From Streptomyces sp. NBC_00289 (GTDB taxonomy: Bacteria > Actinomycetota > Actinomycetes > Streptomycetales > Streptomycetaceae), in assembly GCF_041435115.1 (NCBI RefSeq), contig NZ_CP108046.1:5704001-5768000 (forward strand): a stretch of 64,000 nucleotides of DNA, given 5' to 3'. Below, one piece after another: positions 1 through 8,308 of this stretch (position 1 is the stretch's first letter; each line of letters starts with the position of its first letter). Below the pieces are notes generated by a model. The model worked only from the letters and a program-made list of their open reading frames with translations. It was not told the DNA's origin and made no database searches. The position numbers were made by a program, and so were the translations under genes.

Positions 1-393
1 GGTGTTGTAGGTCGTGAAGGTCGCCACGCCCAGGGAGTCGGCGAGTGCCTTGATGCGGTCCTGGGTGGGGCCGATGAACTCGCCGCCGCCCTCGGTGACA
101 CCGCCGTTGGCCAGCGGAAGGTTCACGACCCGGCCGCCGACGCGGTCGCGGGCCTCCAGGACGACCACGGTCTTGCCGCCGGCCACCAGGTCGCGGGCCG
201 CGACGAGTCCGGCGAGACCACCGCCGACGATCACGACGTCCGCGTCGCGGGTGGCCGCGGCTGCCGTGGTGGCGGTGGCGCCGGTGAGGGCGACCGCCCC
301 GGCGGCCGCCGCGGCGCCGCCGAGCAGGGTGCGCCGGGACAGGGCGTCGGGCCGGCCGGATATGCGGGGGGAGAGCTGTCTTTCGCGTGCCAC
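1..393 (-). CDS. Flavin amine oxidase, Tat-exported, N-terminal part
   Basis: Only the first 131 codons are inside the window; the gene continues past the left edge. The product opens with a twin-arginine signal (SRRTLLGG followed by an Ala-rich hydrophobic stretch), then an ADP-binding Rossmann motif (VVIVGGGLAGL) and the LEARDRVGGR segment typical of flavin monoamine oxidases, which oxidise amines with FAD. It is therefore probably folded with its cofactor in the cytoplasm and exported through Tat. I chose the GTG at 393 because GGAGG lies 6 nt upstream; the ATG at 399 touches that Shine-Dalgarno and is less likely. It is transcribed away from the monooxygenase next door. Confidence 0.85.
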   Translation of the reverse strand, partial: MARERQLSPRISGRPDALSRRTLLGGAAAAAGAVALTGATATTAAAATRDADVVIVGGGLAGLVAARDLVAGGKTVVVLEARDRVGGRVVNLPLANGGVTEGGGEFIGPTQDRIKALADSLGVATFTTYNT

Positions 394-549
394 GTGCATC
401 CTCCGTCGAGAGCGAGAGGTGGGGTGGAGCTAGAAAGGTGAGCAGTATTCACATTCTGGCCCCGTGCGGTGGCGCGGTACAACGCTCCTGCCACATCTGA
501 CGCAGGAGTAACAAGAGCGATACTGAAGGGAGTTGAGGCTTTCTACGTC

Positions 550-682
550 CGTTCGGGTCTTTCTGCGTCCGCCCGGTCCGCTCGGTCCGGTCGGCTCGGC
601 CCGGGTATGGTCGGCTTGGCTCCGGTCCGGTCGGCTCAGCCCGGGTCCGTTCGGGTCTGCCCGGTCCGGTCGGCTCAGCCCG
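550..682. repeat. Short direct repeats between two flavoprotein genes
   Basis: A 20-22 bp word, GGTCCGGTCGGCTCRGCCCG, occurs at about 584, 624 and 663, spaced about 40 bp, with shorter GTTCGGGTCT words between copies. The last copy runs over the stop codon of the downstream monooxygenase, so its final codons are part of the repeat. No gene is seen in 394-674 and no function is evident. Confidence 0.6.
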
Positions 683-1886
683 GCAGACGGGACAGCTGCC
701 CCGCGCCCGCCTTCACTCCGGCCCTGGTGACCGCCTTCGCGATCCTCTCGGCGTCGATCGCCAGCTCGCGGAGTGTGCCGCTGATGGGGGTGGTGAAGCC
801 GGTGAAGTACAGGCCGGGCGCGTTCTTCGGGGCGCGGGCACCGTGGGCGACCGGCCTGCCGTGCTCGTCCAGCACGTCGAGGTGCCCGACGAGGCCCTCC
901 AGGGCGCGGACGTAACCGGTGGCCGCGATGACCATGTCCGGTTCGACGCGGGCGCCGTCGGCGAGGACCACCTTGCCGTCCTCGAAGGCGTCCACGGCGG
1001 CCACGACCTCGACGCGGCCCTTGCGGACGGCGTCGATGAGCCCGACGTCCTGCACCGGGATGGCCCCCTCCTTGACCCGGCTGTAGAGGCCGGTGGCGGG
1101 GCGGGGCAGGCCCTGGGCGGACAGGTCGGGCACGGCGAGCCGGCACATCAGCCGGGCCAGCCGGTCGACGAGGCCGACCGGCAGCCGCCGTACGAGGACA
1201 CCCGTGTACTGGGCGGCCCAGCCGGCGGTCGAGCGGCGCACGATGTGCGGGACGGTGCGGACGGACAGCCGTACCCGGGAGGCCCCGCCCTCCACCAGGT
1301 CGACGGCGATCTCCGCGCCGGTGTTGCCGACGCCGACGACGAGGACGTCACGGCCGGCGTAGGGGTGGGGGTCGCGGTAGTCGCCGGCGTGCAGGAGCTC
1401 GCCGGTGTACGTGTCGCGGCCGGGCCAGTCCGGGAAGTGGGGGGTGTGGTTGTAGCCGGTGGCGACGACGACCGCGGCGCCGGTCAGTTCGCGGCCCCCG
1501 GTCGCGTGCAGCAGCCAGCCGGTGCCGTCGGGGGAGCGCTCGACGCGGGAGACCTCGACGCCGGTCACGATTTCCAGTTCGTGGACCTCGGCGTACTTCT
1601 CCAGGTACCGCACCACGTCGTCCCGGGACGCCCACCGTCCGAACCGGCGGGGCATCGGCAGTCCGGGCAGGGCCGACAGACGCCGGGTGGTGTGCAGGTG
1701 CAGCCGGTCGTAGTGGCGCCGCCAGGACGCTCCGACGCGGTCGGACCGCTCCAGTACGACGGCTCGTACGCCCCGGGCGCGCAACGCGTACGCGGTGGCG
1801 AGTCCGCCCGGCCCGCCGCCGATGACGTACACGGGGCGGTCTGCGTGGTGCGGGGACGCAGGAGGGGGCGTTGTGGAGTCGGCCAT
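675..1886 (-). CDS. NAD(P)/FAD-dependent monooxygenase (FMO-like)
   Basis: A 403-residue flavoprotein of the flavin-containing monooxygenase type, cytosolic. An FAD-binding GGGPGG motif lies near residue 24, followed about 25 residues on by the VGASWRRHYDRL segment common to FMO-like enzymes. A second Rossmann motif for NADPH (VVGVGNTG) is near the middle, and the ATGYVRA box is towards the C-terminus. The substrate cannot be deduced. The open frame extends upstream to 1997, but the family start is the ATG at 1886; no strong ribosome site precedes it. It stands alone on the minus strand. Confidence 0.8.
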   Translation of the reverse strand: MADSTTPPPASPHHADRPVYVIGGGPGGLATAYALRARGVRAVVLERSDRVGASWRRHYDRLHLHTTRRLSALPGLPMPRRFGRWASRDDVVRYLEKYAEVHELEIVTGVEVSRVERSPDGTGWLLHATGGRELTGAAVVVATGYNHTPHFPDWPGRDTYTGELLHAGDYRDPHPYAGRDVLVVGVGNTGAEIAVDLVEGGASRVRLSVRTVPHIVRRSTAGWAAQYTGVLVRRLPVGLVDRLARLMCRLAVPDLSAQGLPRPATGLYSRVKEGAIPVQDVGLIDAVRKGRVEVVAAVDAFEDGKVVLADGARVEPDMVIAATGYVRALEGLVGHLDVLDEHGRPVAHGARAPKNAPGLYFTGFTTPISGTLRELAIDAERIAKAVTRAGVKAGAGQLSRLPG

Positions 1887-2025
1887 GAGCGCGAGCGTAA
1901 TCACGCAGGTGGTTGATGGGTCTCGGTCAAGAGGGGATCTGGTTGCGGATCGATCACGCTTGGGGGAGACCGGGGTGGGACCGGTGACGTACCTCACCCG
2001 GTCGTGGACGTACGGAGGAGAAAAC

Positions 2026-2059
2026 GACGCCCGGCCAGGGTGGACCCTGGCCGGACGTC
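2026..2059 (-). terminator. Intrinsic terminator after the tannase-like gene
   Basis: A perfect 11-bp stem (2031-2041 with 2044-2054) has a 2-nt loop and is extended by a GACG/CGTC pair after one mismatch. Read on the minus strand it is followed at once by G and TTTT, so it looks like a Rho-independent terminator about 95 nt downstream of the tannase-like stop codon. It also shields the divergently placed monooxygenase promoter region. Confidence 0.75.
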
Positions 2060-2153
2060 GCGGGCGGACGGCGTCAGCAGCTATGACGGGAAACCGACGC
2101 CACCGCGCTCGGGGGGCTTCGACGGGAGACCCGGCGAGAGGCCCGGGAGGGGC

Positions 2154-3818
2154 CTACTTCCTCTTGCCCTTGTAGCCGCTCACCTTGGCGATCCACTTGA
2201 TGAAGTCGCCCGGGTCGGTGTTGGAGCCGTGCCCCTCGTCCCAGTAGTAGAGGTGGTTCACGTCGTCGCCGAGGTTGTCGGCGGCGGCCGCGATGTTCGC
2301 GGAGACCGTCAGCGAGGTGTCGGAGTCCTTGGTGCCCAGGCGGATCCACCAGTGCCTGGAGCGGCCCGGGTTCTCCTTGCCCAGGTGGTACATCGGGTTC
2401 ATCAGCCGCAGCATCTCGGGGATGTCGCTGTCGAGGCGCCTGGCGGTGAGGCCGGTGGTGTCGCTCTTGAGGCTGTACGCCGTGAAGTGGCGGGACACGG
2501 TGGTGCCCTTGCCGAACTCGTTGTTCTCGCCGGCGGACAGGTCGAAGGCGTCGAAGGCCGGGGTCGTCTTCTTGCGGGCGCCGACGTGGGTGAGGAAGTC
2601 GGCCCAGGAGAAGGTGGCCTTGCCGCCGGCCCAGGTGATGAAGGTGTTGGCGGCGAGGTAGGTCGCGCGGTCGGAGGCCGACAGGGCCGCCAGATAGGTG
2701 GTGGCCGAGGGCTCCAGGTACTGCTTGACCAGGTACTCGTCGTAGTTGCGGGCGTTGAGCGGCCCGAAGCCGTCCAGGCCGCGCAGCTTCAGGGCGGCCT
2801 GGTACTCGGCGAACTGCGACTGGAGCGCCTTGGAGACCGTCTGGTCGACGACCTTGCCGGTGCTCGCGGTGACGTTGGAGCCCCAGTTCCACTCGTAGGC
2901 GCCGTCGGCGTGCTCCAGGTCGGTGATCGGGCACCAGGCGCCGGTGGCGAAGATCGCGTCGGAGGCGTCGGCCGCGCCGAGCTCCTTGAGGTACGTGTCG
3001 TAGATCCGGCTGTCGCCGGACGCGCCGAGCAGCGAGGACAGGGCGCCGCCCGCGCTGACGCCGGAGGAGACGATCCGGTCGGTGTCGCCCGGGATGACAC
3101 CCTTGTTGGCACGGACGTACCGGACGGCGGCCTTGAGGTCGACGATCGCGGCCGGGGCGACGCCGTAGTACTCGCCGTCGGAGTCCTTGAGGGTACGGCC
3201 GCGGGCGCCGGGCTCCACGACGACGTAACCGGCCGCCAGGGCGAGCTTCGGCAGGCTGACCATCTCGCCGCCGTTCACCATCGCGTTGCCACCGGACTGC
3301 ACCTCACCGGTGCCGGTGCCGGTGCCGCTGGAGGCGGAGGCGGAGGCGGAGGCGGAGGGTGCGGCGGAGGCGGAGGCGCCAGGGGCTCCGCCTCCCGGTA
3401 TGCCGGTCATGCCGCCACCACCGACGCCGGTCGCGTCCGCGACGGAGGAGGGCATGTAGCCGCCGACCGCGTTGGCGAACAGGATGGGCGCGCCGCTCGC
3501 GTCCACGGCGGTGCCGTCGATCTCGACGGGGACGCTGACGTTCAGGCTCTGATACGCCTCGTCCACCGGGTTGGCGACGTAGGTGACGGCCTTCCAGAAG
3601 TGGTAGGTCACGTCGTGCTCGGTGCCGGCGGCGTCGGTGATGGTGGTCGTCAGCTTCGTGTAGCCGTCGGGGTCGAAGGCCAGGGCGCCGGAGGCCTTGG
3701 AGGTGCTTTTGCTTCCGGCCGCCTGCGCGCTCAGTGCGATGCCGCCGACCGCCGCGACGCCCGCGGTGGCCCCGATCCCCATGACGACGGTCCTGCGCTT
3801 CACTGCCCGGTGCTTCAC
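2154..3818 (-). CDS. Exported subtype B tannase-like serine esterase
   Basis: A 554-residue alpha/beta hydrolase. The GTG at 3818 follows GAGGGG at a good distance and gives an N-terminus with a twin-arginine-like signal (KRRTVVMG plus a hydrophobic stretch ending SAQA). The nucleophile motif is SSGVSAGGA near residue 250, in the GxSxGG form seen in bacterial subtype B tannases and related esterases. A candidate catalytic histidine lies in DEGHGS near residue 529. A low-complexity Ala/Ser/Gly-Thr insert sits before the nucleophile region. It probably hydrolyses ester bonds of plant phenolics outside the cell, but tannase versus feruloyl-type activity is not decided by sequence. A longer upstream start at 3920 is possible but lacks a signal-like N-terminus. 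Confidence 0.75.
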   Translation of the reverse strand: MKHRAVKRRTVVMGIGATAGVAAVGGIALSAQAAGSKSTSKASGALAFDPDGYTKLTTTITDAAGTEHDVTYHFWKAVTYVANPVDEAYQSLNVSVPVEIDGTAVDASGAPILFANAVGGYMPSSVADATGVGGGGMTGIPGGGAPGASASAAPSASASASASSGTGTGTGEVQSGGNAMVNGGEMVSLPKLALAAGYVVVEPGARGRTLKDSDGEYYGVAPAAIVDLKAAVRYVRANKGVIPGDTDRIVSSGVSAGGALSSLLGASGDSRIYDTYLKELGAADASDAIFATGAWCPITDLEHADGAYEWNWGSNVTASTGKVVDQTVSKALQSQFAEYQAALKLRGLDGFGPLNARNYDEYLVKQYLEPSATTYLAALSASDRATYLAANTFITWAGGKATFSWADFLTHVGARKKTTPAFDAFDLSAGENNEFGKGTTVSRHFTAYSLKSDTTGLTARRLDSDIPEMLRLMNPMYHLGKENPGRSRHWWIRLGTKDSDTSLTVSANIAAAADNLGDDVNHLYYWDEGHGSNTDPGDFIKWIAKVSGYKGKRK

Positions 3819-4044
3819 GGTGGTGCCCCTCTGGTGTCCACGGCGGGTGCTGGATTCGACCTTGCGGAAGCGAACGTAATGAAGTGTCGCCAAGATTGCC
3901 AACAATCCTGTCTGATTCATTGTGGACGCACAGTTTCATGGCCGGCGCACAGGAATTCCCGGCCACTTCGGGGGTGCGGAAGCCGTCCCCGGGGCCTCCT
4001 CCATGGATCGAGGGGGTTGCGGAAGTCCGCCTCCATCCGCTGAA

Positions 4045-4059
4045 CTGACGTACCGTCAG
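4045..4059. promoter_or_regulatory. TetR-type operator, CTGACG-N3-CGTCAG (perfect)
   Basis: Perfect 15-bp palindrome with TAC spacer, 23 nt upstream of the DoxX start codon. It is the same motif found before eight other catabolic promoters in this window. Placement between promoter and ribosome site fits repression. Binding by the TetR protein at 19240-19887 is inferred. Confidence 0.7.
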
Positions 4060-4082
4060 ATTCGGTGGTGTCGGGAGGGCTC

Positions 4083-4532
4083 ATGGACACGATCTGGCTC
4101 ACCGGGGCGCAGTGGCTGGCCGTGCTACGCGTCGGAGTCGGCCTGTGGTGGCTGGAGAGCTGGCGCCACAAGGACAAGAAGGGCTGGTTCGAGCGCGGCA
4201 CCGGCATCGCGTGGGCGGCGGACGTGGCGGCGAAGCACCGGTGGAACGCGGTGCGCTCCGGCTTCCAGACCGTGGTCGCGCCCAGGCCGCGCACGATGGC
4301 GTACGTCGTGGTGTACGCCGAGCTCGCGGTGGGCCTCGGCCTGGTCGTGGGGTTCCTGACCCCGGTCGCCCTGCTCGGCGGGCTGGCCCTGAACGCGCTG
4401 TACTTCGCGCTCATGATCCACGACTGGGCCGAGCAGGGGCAGAACGCGATGATGGCGCTGATCTCCGCCGTCGCCCTGTTCGCGATGTCCTGGCAGACGT
4501 GGTCGGTCGACAGCGCGCTCGGGCTGTTCTGA
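4083..4532 (+). CDS. DoxX-family membrane protein
   Basis: A 149-residue integral membrane protein with about four hydrophobic segments, the pattern of DoxX proteins. Such proteins are often encoded beside oxidoreductases; their biochemical role is unsettled. The ATG at 4083 follows GGAGGG by about 5 nt. The stop codon overlaps the start of the DUF35 gene (TGATG), so the two are translationally coupled. The operator at 4045-4059 puts this pair in the inferred TetR regulon; a membrane role in substrate entry or redox coupling for that pathway is a guess. Confidence 0.8.
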   Translation: MDTIWLTGAQWLAVLRVGVGLWWLESWRHKDKKGWFERGTGIAWAADVAAKHRWNAVRSGFQTVVAPRPRTMAYVVVYAELAVGLGLVVGFLTPVALLGGLALNALYFALMIHDWAEQGQNAMMALISAVALFAMSWQTWSVDSALGLF

Positions 4533-5122
4533 TGAGCGCGGACCCGGGCGTACGGCCGGACCCGCCTGGGCCGGGCCGACGCCCGGCCCCAGCCGAGAGG
4601 GGCGCACGCCCGGATCCCGCGAAGCCCGGGCAGTCGTATCCCTCGAAGTCGGATCCCTCGAAGTCGGACCCCTCGAAGTCGGATCCCCCGAAGTCGGATC
4701 CCCCGAAGCCGGGTCCCCCGAAGCCGGATCCCGCGAAGCCGGACGCCCGGTTCGACCTGCCGGAGCCGGATGCCTTCACGCGGACCTACTGGGACGCGGC
4801 GGCCGCGGGACGGCTGCTGCTGCGCCGCTGCGAGGCGTGCGGGCGCGCGCACCACTACCCCCGGGAGTTCTGCCCGTACTGCTGGAGTGAGGACGTGACC
4901 TGGGAGGAGGCGAGCGGCCGGGCCACGCTGTACACCTGGTCCGTCGTCCACCGCAACGACCTGCCGCCCTTCGGCGAACGCGTGCCGTACGTCGCCGCCG
5001 TGGTCGACCTCGCGGAGGGGCCGCGGATGTCCACCGAGCTGGTGGAGGCGGGGGAGCCGCGGGCGGGGCTGGAACTGCGGGTCGCCTTCCGGGAAGGCGT
5101 GCCGGTGTTCCGGTCCGCGTGA
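4532..5122 (+). CDS. DUF35 OB-fold/zinc-ribbon acyl-CoA-associated protein with repeat linker
   Basis: A 196-residue protein. Residues 1-70 are a low-complexity Pro/Lys/Ser/Asp linker, and the rest is a DUF35 module: a rubredoxin-like zinc ribbon (CEAC and CPYC) then an OB-fold. In actinobacterial steroid catabolism, DUF35 domains bind acyl-CoA and partner SCP-x/Ltp-type thiolases or aldolases. Here it overlaps the DoxX stop by one base and has no adjacent thiolase; the thiolase at 16156 or 24820 is a possible partner. It is expressed from the TetR-operator promoter upstream of DoxX. The long extension is unusual; most DUF35 proteins are about 130 residues. Confidence 0.8.
   Translation: MSADPGVRPDPPGPGRRPAPAERGARPDPAKPGQSYPSKSDPSKSDPSKSDPPKSDPPKPGPPKPDPAKPDARFDLPEPDAFTRTYWDAAAAGRLLLRRCEACGRAHHYPREFCPYCWSEDVTWEEASGRATLYTWSVVHRNDLPPFGERVPYVAAVVDLAEGPRMSTELVEAGEPRAGLELRVAFREGVPVFRSA
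4643..4747 (+). repeat. In-frame 15-nt tandem repeat coding a Pro-Lys linker
   Basis: Seven consecutive 15-nt units of the form yCGAAGyCGGrtCCC encode SKSDP/PKSDP/PKPDP-type pentapeptides in the DUF35 N-terminus. The unit is a multiple of three, so copy-number changes would lengthen or shorten the linker without a frameshift. Confidence 0.85.
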
Positions 5123-5180
5123 CGGCGGTGCCGCTCAGCCTCCAAGGTCGCGGGGTCGGACCGAGGTGTTGAATGGCCGG

Positions 5181-5783
5181 ATGACCGACACCCGCGAGCC
5201 GCACTCGATCCCTCTCACCACCAGTCTCCACGGCCACGGTCTGACCCTGCGTACCTGGGACCCGGAGTCCGCCACAGACGTGGCCGCGTGGCTGCGTGCG
5301 CACACCGACCCGGACTTCCTGCGCTGGAACACACCGTTGCGGACGATCGAGGACACCGCGAGCGCGCGGGCGTCACTCGACGCCAGGGCCGCGGACGTCG
5401 CGACCGGACGGGCGATGACCTTCTGCGTCACGGACGCCGGCGACGGGACGATTCTCGGGCAGGTGTCCGTGAACGCCATCGACCGGATCTTCAGCTGCGG
5501 CGTCGTCGGCTACTGGGTCCTGCCGGAGGCCCGTGGCCGGAACGTCGCCGCCCGCTCCCTGTTGCTCGCGGCACGTTGGGCGTTCACCGAAGTCGGCCTG
5601 CACCGGTTGGAGTTGGGCCACGGCATCGGCCATGAGGCGTCCTGCCGGGTCGCCGAGCGGTGCGGTTTCCGGTACGAGGGGACCCTGCGCGGCGCGATGT
5701 GGGAGGCGAACCGCAGGGACGCCTTCCGGGACGCCCACCGCCACGGCCGACTGGCCACGGACCCGGAGCCGCAGGCGCCGTGA
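5181..5783 (+). CDS. GNAT-family N-acetyltransferase
   Basis: A 200-residue RimJ/RimL-type acetyltransferase. The N-terminal TLRTWDPESATDVAAW stretch and the VVGYWVLPEARGRNVAA segment (acetyl-CoA pyrophosphate loop, RGRNVA) are typical, as is the C-terminal RVAERCGFRYEG. Such enzymes transfer an acetyl group from acetyl-CoA to an amino group of a protein or small molecule; the acceptor is not predictable. I chose the ATG at 5181, though a GTG at 5166 is in frame; neither has a strong ribosome site. It is a single gene with no visible link to its neighbours. Confidence 0.85.
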   Translation: MTDTREPHSIPLTTSLHGHGLTLRTWDPESATDVAAWLRAHTDPDFLRWNTPLRTIEDTASARASLDARAADVATGRAMTFCVTDAGDGTILGQVSVNAIDRIFSCGVVGYWVLPEARGRNVAARSLLLAARWAFTEVGLHRLELGHGIGHEASCRVAERCGFRYEGTLRGAMWEANRRDAFRDAHRHGRLATDPEPQAP

Positions 5784-5821
5784 CGGCGGGCTCGGCCCGG
5801 CGCCTTCCTGATGCGGCGGGG

Positions 5822-6796
5822 TCAGCGGGCGGCGAACTGGGAGCCGGTCTTCTGGACGACGTTCGGGCTCACCGCGATCGAGTCGAAGGTCAGTTGTTCT
5901 CCGTAGATGTCCGTGATCCTGATCGCGCCGCCGCAGCCGGCGCCCTGCTCGGAGAGGAAGTAGTTGTAGCCGGTGCGGGGTAGTTGCCGCCAGGTGCTGC
6001 CCGTACGGACCTCCAGGCGGGCCAGCGGATTGCGGTGGCCGAGGGCCTGGATGCCGCACCAGTAGCGGCTGGAGCCGGTCTTGTACCGGATCGACACCGT
6101 GTCGGACGTGGCCGGGCTCAGCAGACTCCAGCTGACCGGGATCTGGCCGGCCGAGAGCGCGGCGAGCTTGGCGAAGGCCTGCTTGCTGAGGTCCAGTTGG
6201 CCGGGCCGACAGGGTGCCGGGCACTCGTTGACGATCCGGACGGTGATGCTCGCGCCGCCCGCCGCGCGGACCAGCACGTACGCTCCGCACGCCTTCGACG
6301 TCTCGTAGTCGGCGGTGTTCATCGCCGCGACCATCATCGTGTCGCTCGGACCGAACGAGCAGGCACCGTCGCCGGTCCCGGCGTCGTAGTGGGTGGCGAC
6401 GCCCTGGTAGGTCGTCTTGGGCCGGATGCGTCCCGCGAGCGGTGCCGAGGCGGACCCCGTCCTGGTGGCGGTCTCGGCGGACGGCCGGGCCGAGGCGGTG
6501 GTCCGGGCGGCCGACGGGGAGGCCTTACGGCTCTTCTTCGCGCTCGGCGACGCCGAGGACGGCTTCGCGGAGGACGCGGAGGCCGACGGGGACGGCGACG
6601 GTGACGCCGTGGGCGACTCGCTCGCCCGTGCACCGGTGACGGACGTGGCGGCGGTGCGTGCGGCCTTGTCCTCCCCACCGGGGTGGAAGGCCACGACCAG
6701 CGACACGACGAGCGCTACGGCCGCCACGGCGAGGGCGGAGACCCAGGCCGTGCGGCGCTGCGGGCGGGAACGGCGGCGGTGTGAAGGGGTTGCCAC
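5822..6796 (-). CDS. Secreted expansin-like protein
   Basis: A 324-residue protein with one N-terminal membrane or signal segment, then about 90 residues of Ser/Ala/Pro/Lys linker, then a double-psi beta-barrel and C-terminal domain matching bacterial expansins (VATHYDAGTGDGACSFG, IVNECPAPC, GQLDLSKQAF, RYKTGSS-RYWCGIQ). Bacterial expansins loosen cellulose or plant cell wall without hydrolysis. The GTG start at 6796 has AAGGA upstream, and that ribosome site runs right up to the insertion element whose target duplication begins at 6807. The native promoter is therefore about 1.3 kb away on the far side of the element. Confidence 0.8.
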   Translation of the reverse strand: MATPSHRRRSRPQRRTAWVSALAVAAVALVVSLVVAFHPGGEDKAARTAATSVTGARASESPTASPSPSPSASASSAKPSSASPSAKKSRKASPSAARTTASARPSAETATRTGSASAPLAGRIRPKTTYQGVATHYDAGTGDGACSFGPSDTMMVAAMNTADYETSKACGAYVLVRAAGGASITVRIVNECPAPCRPGQLDLSKQAFAKLAALSAGQIPVSWSLLSPATSDTVSIRYKTGSSRYWCGIQALGHRNPLARLEVRTGSTWRQLPRTGYNYFLSEQGAGCGGAIRITDIYGEQLTFDSIAVSPNVVQKTGSQFAAR

Positions 6797-6809
6797 GGAC
6801 GAGTCCTTA

Positions 6810-8104
6810 GGGCTCGTAGCGAAACAAGTTATGAATCAGTCGCGCGGCGCGTACGTTTCCTGCTATGCCGATCGATATGGAGTCCCTGGCCCGGCGCTAC
6901 GAGGCGATCCGGGATCACCTGACCGAGCGGCAGCGACGGTTGTGGCTCGGCAACGAGGCTCGTGAGCTGGGTGGCGGCGGTGCACGGATCGTCTGTGAGG
7001 CGACCGGGGTGTCCCAGGACACGATCCGACGGGGCCGCGGGGAACTGGACGATCCGCAGCCGCTGGCGGTCGGGCGGTCCCGGGGGCCGGGAGGCGGCCG
7101 CAGACGGGCCGAGGTCCTGGACCCGCAACTGGCCGTGGACCTGGATGCCCTGGTCGAGCCGGAGACTCGTGGTGATCCGATGAACCCGCTGCGCTGGACC
7201 ACGAAATCGCTGTCGCACCTGGTTGCCGAGCTGGTCAATCGGGGACACCGGTGCACCGAGAACGTCGTGGCCCGACTGCTGCACGAGGCCGGCTACTCCT
7301 TGCAGGGCAACGCCAAAACCGTCGAGGGCAAGCAGCACCCCGACCGCGACGCCCAGTTCCGCTACCTCAACGATCAGGTCAGGGCGGCCCTCGCTGCCGG
7401 ACAGCCCGTCGTGTCCGTGGACTGCAAGAAAAAGGAACTGATCGGGAACTTCAAGAACGTCGGCAAGGAATGGCGACCGCCTGGGGACCCGGTGAAGGTC
7501 AACGTCCACGACTTCCCCGGACCGGCCGGCAAAGCCATCCCCTACGGCGTCTACGACATCGGCGCCAACGCCGGCTGGGTCAGCGTCGGCATGGATCACG
7601 ACACCGCCGCGTTCGCCGTGAACACCCTGCGGACCTGGTGGAACAACGTCGGCCGGGCCGCATATCCGCAGGCCACGACACTGACGATCACCGCGGACAG
7701 CGGCGGATCCAACGGCAGCCGACTACGGGCCTGGAAGACCGGGCTGGCTGCCCTCGCCGCCGAGACCGGCCTGTCGATCACCGTGCTGCACCTGCCGCCG
7801 GGTACTTCGAAGTGGAATCGCATAGAGCACCGGCTGTTCTCCGCAATCACCATGAACTGGCGCGGGACACCACTGACCAGCCACGAGGCCGCCGTTTCCC
7901 TGATCGGTGCGACGACGACCGAGACCGGCCTGACCGTGTCCGCGGCCCTGGACACCGGTGTCTACCCCACAGGCATCAAGATCAGCGACAAGGCCATGAA
8001 GGCCCTCCCGCTGACCCGTCACGAAACCCACGGCCAGTGGAACTACACCATCAGCCCACCCGCCGACACTCCCGAACCCGCAGACGTTAAATCACACTGA
8101 GCCC
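6810..8104 (+). mobile_element. ISAzo13-like insertion sequence, intact
   Basis: A 1295-bp element. Its ends share GGGCTC (6810-6815, and inverted at 8099-8104) with further partial matches, and are flanked by a 3-bp direct repeat TTA (6807-6809 and 8105-8107), a likely target duplication. It carries one full-length transposase gene whose stop codon lies inside the right inverted repeat. The left end sits 14 nt upstream of the expansin start codon, so the insertion separated that gene from its original upstream DNA. Confidence 0.8.
6865..8100 (+). CDS. ISAzo13-family transposase
   Basis: A 411-residue DDE-type transposase that cuts and joins the ends of its element. The N-terminal region is a helix-turn-helix-like stretch (IVCEATGVSQDTIRRG). 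The catalytic core follows with VVSVDCKKKELIGNF (first Asp), ITADSGGSNGSR (second Asp) and SKWNRIEHRLFS (Glu), the arrangement of ISAzo13 transposases. It is not truncated or frameshifted, so the element may still be active. The ATG at 6865 begins 55 nt inside the left end. Confidence 0.9.
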   Translation: MPIDMESLARRYEAIRDHLTERQRRLWLGNEARELGGGGARIVCEATGVSQDTIRRGRGELDDPQPLAVGRSRGPGGGRRRAEVLDPQLAVDLDALVEPETRGDPMNPLRWTTKSLSHLVAELVNRGHRCTENVVARLLHEAGYSLQGNAKTVEGKQHPDRDAQFRYLNDQVRAALAAGQPVVSVDCKKKELIGNFKNVGKEWRPPGDPVKVNVHDFPGPAGKAIPYGVYDIGANAGWVSVGMDHDTAAFAVNTLRTWWNNVGRAAYPQATTLTITADSGGSNGSRLRAWKTGLAALAAETGLSITVLHLPPGTSKWNRIEHRLFSAITMNWRGTPLTSHEAAVSLIGATTTETGLTVSAALDTGVYPTGIKISDKAMKALPLTRHETHGQWNYTISPPADTPEPADVKSH

Positions 8105-8141
8105 TTAGTTCAGGTGAGGCCCCGAGTATGGGAGCTTCCTC

Positions 8142-8242
8142 CCCTCAGTGGCCGCCGAACCCGAAAAGGTTGCCGTGACTTCAGCTACAGCAGGTGGTCC
8201 GTTGCCGGCCGTGTCGGTACCTATGCGGAAGCAGTTGTTTCG
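8142..8242 (-). pseudogene. Deleted duplicate of the DUF397 gene
   Basis: Bases 8142-8201 match 9113-9172 and bases 8201-8242 match about 9266-9307, with only scattered mismatches, so this is a second copy of the DUF397 gene's 3' half from which about 94 bp have been lost. The deletion is not a multiple of three and breaks the frame after NNCFRIGTDTAGN. The copy is non-functional. Confidence 0.7.
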
Positions 8243-8308
8243 TTCCGCGCAGAAGGGCTCTTGGACGAGACCGACCACGCCGTCGCGGGCGTCCGTTTCC
8301 TTCTCCGC

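Noticed and set aside
2004..4043. 679-residue plus-strand open frame opposite the tannase-like gene
   Set aside because: Val/Gly/Arg-rich antisense shadow; the minus strand has signal peptide, nucleophile motif and terminator.
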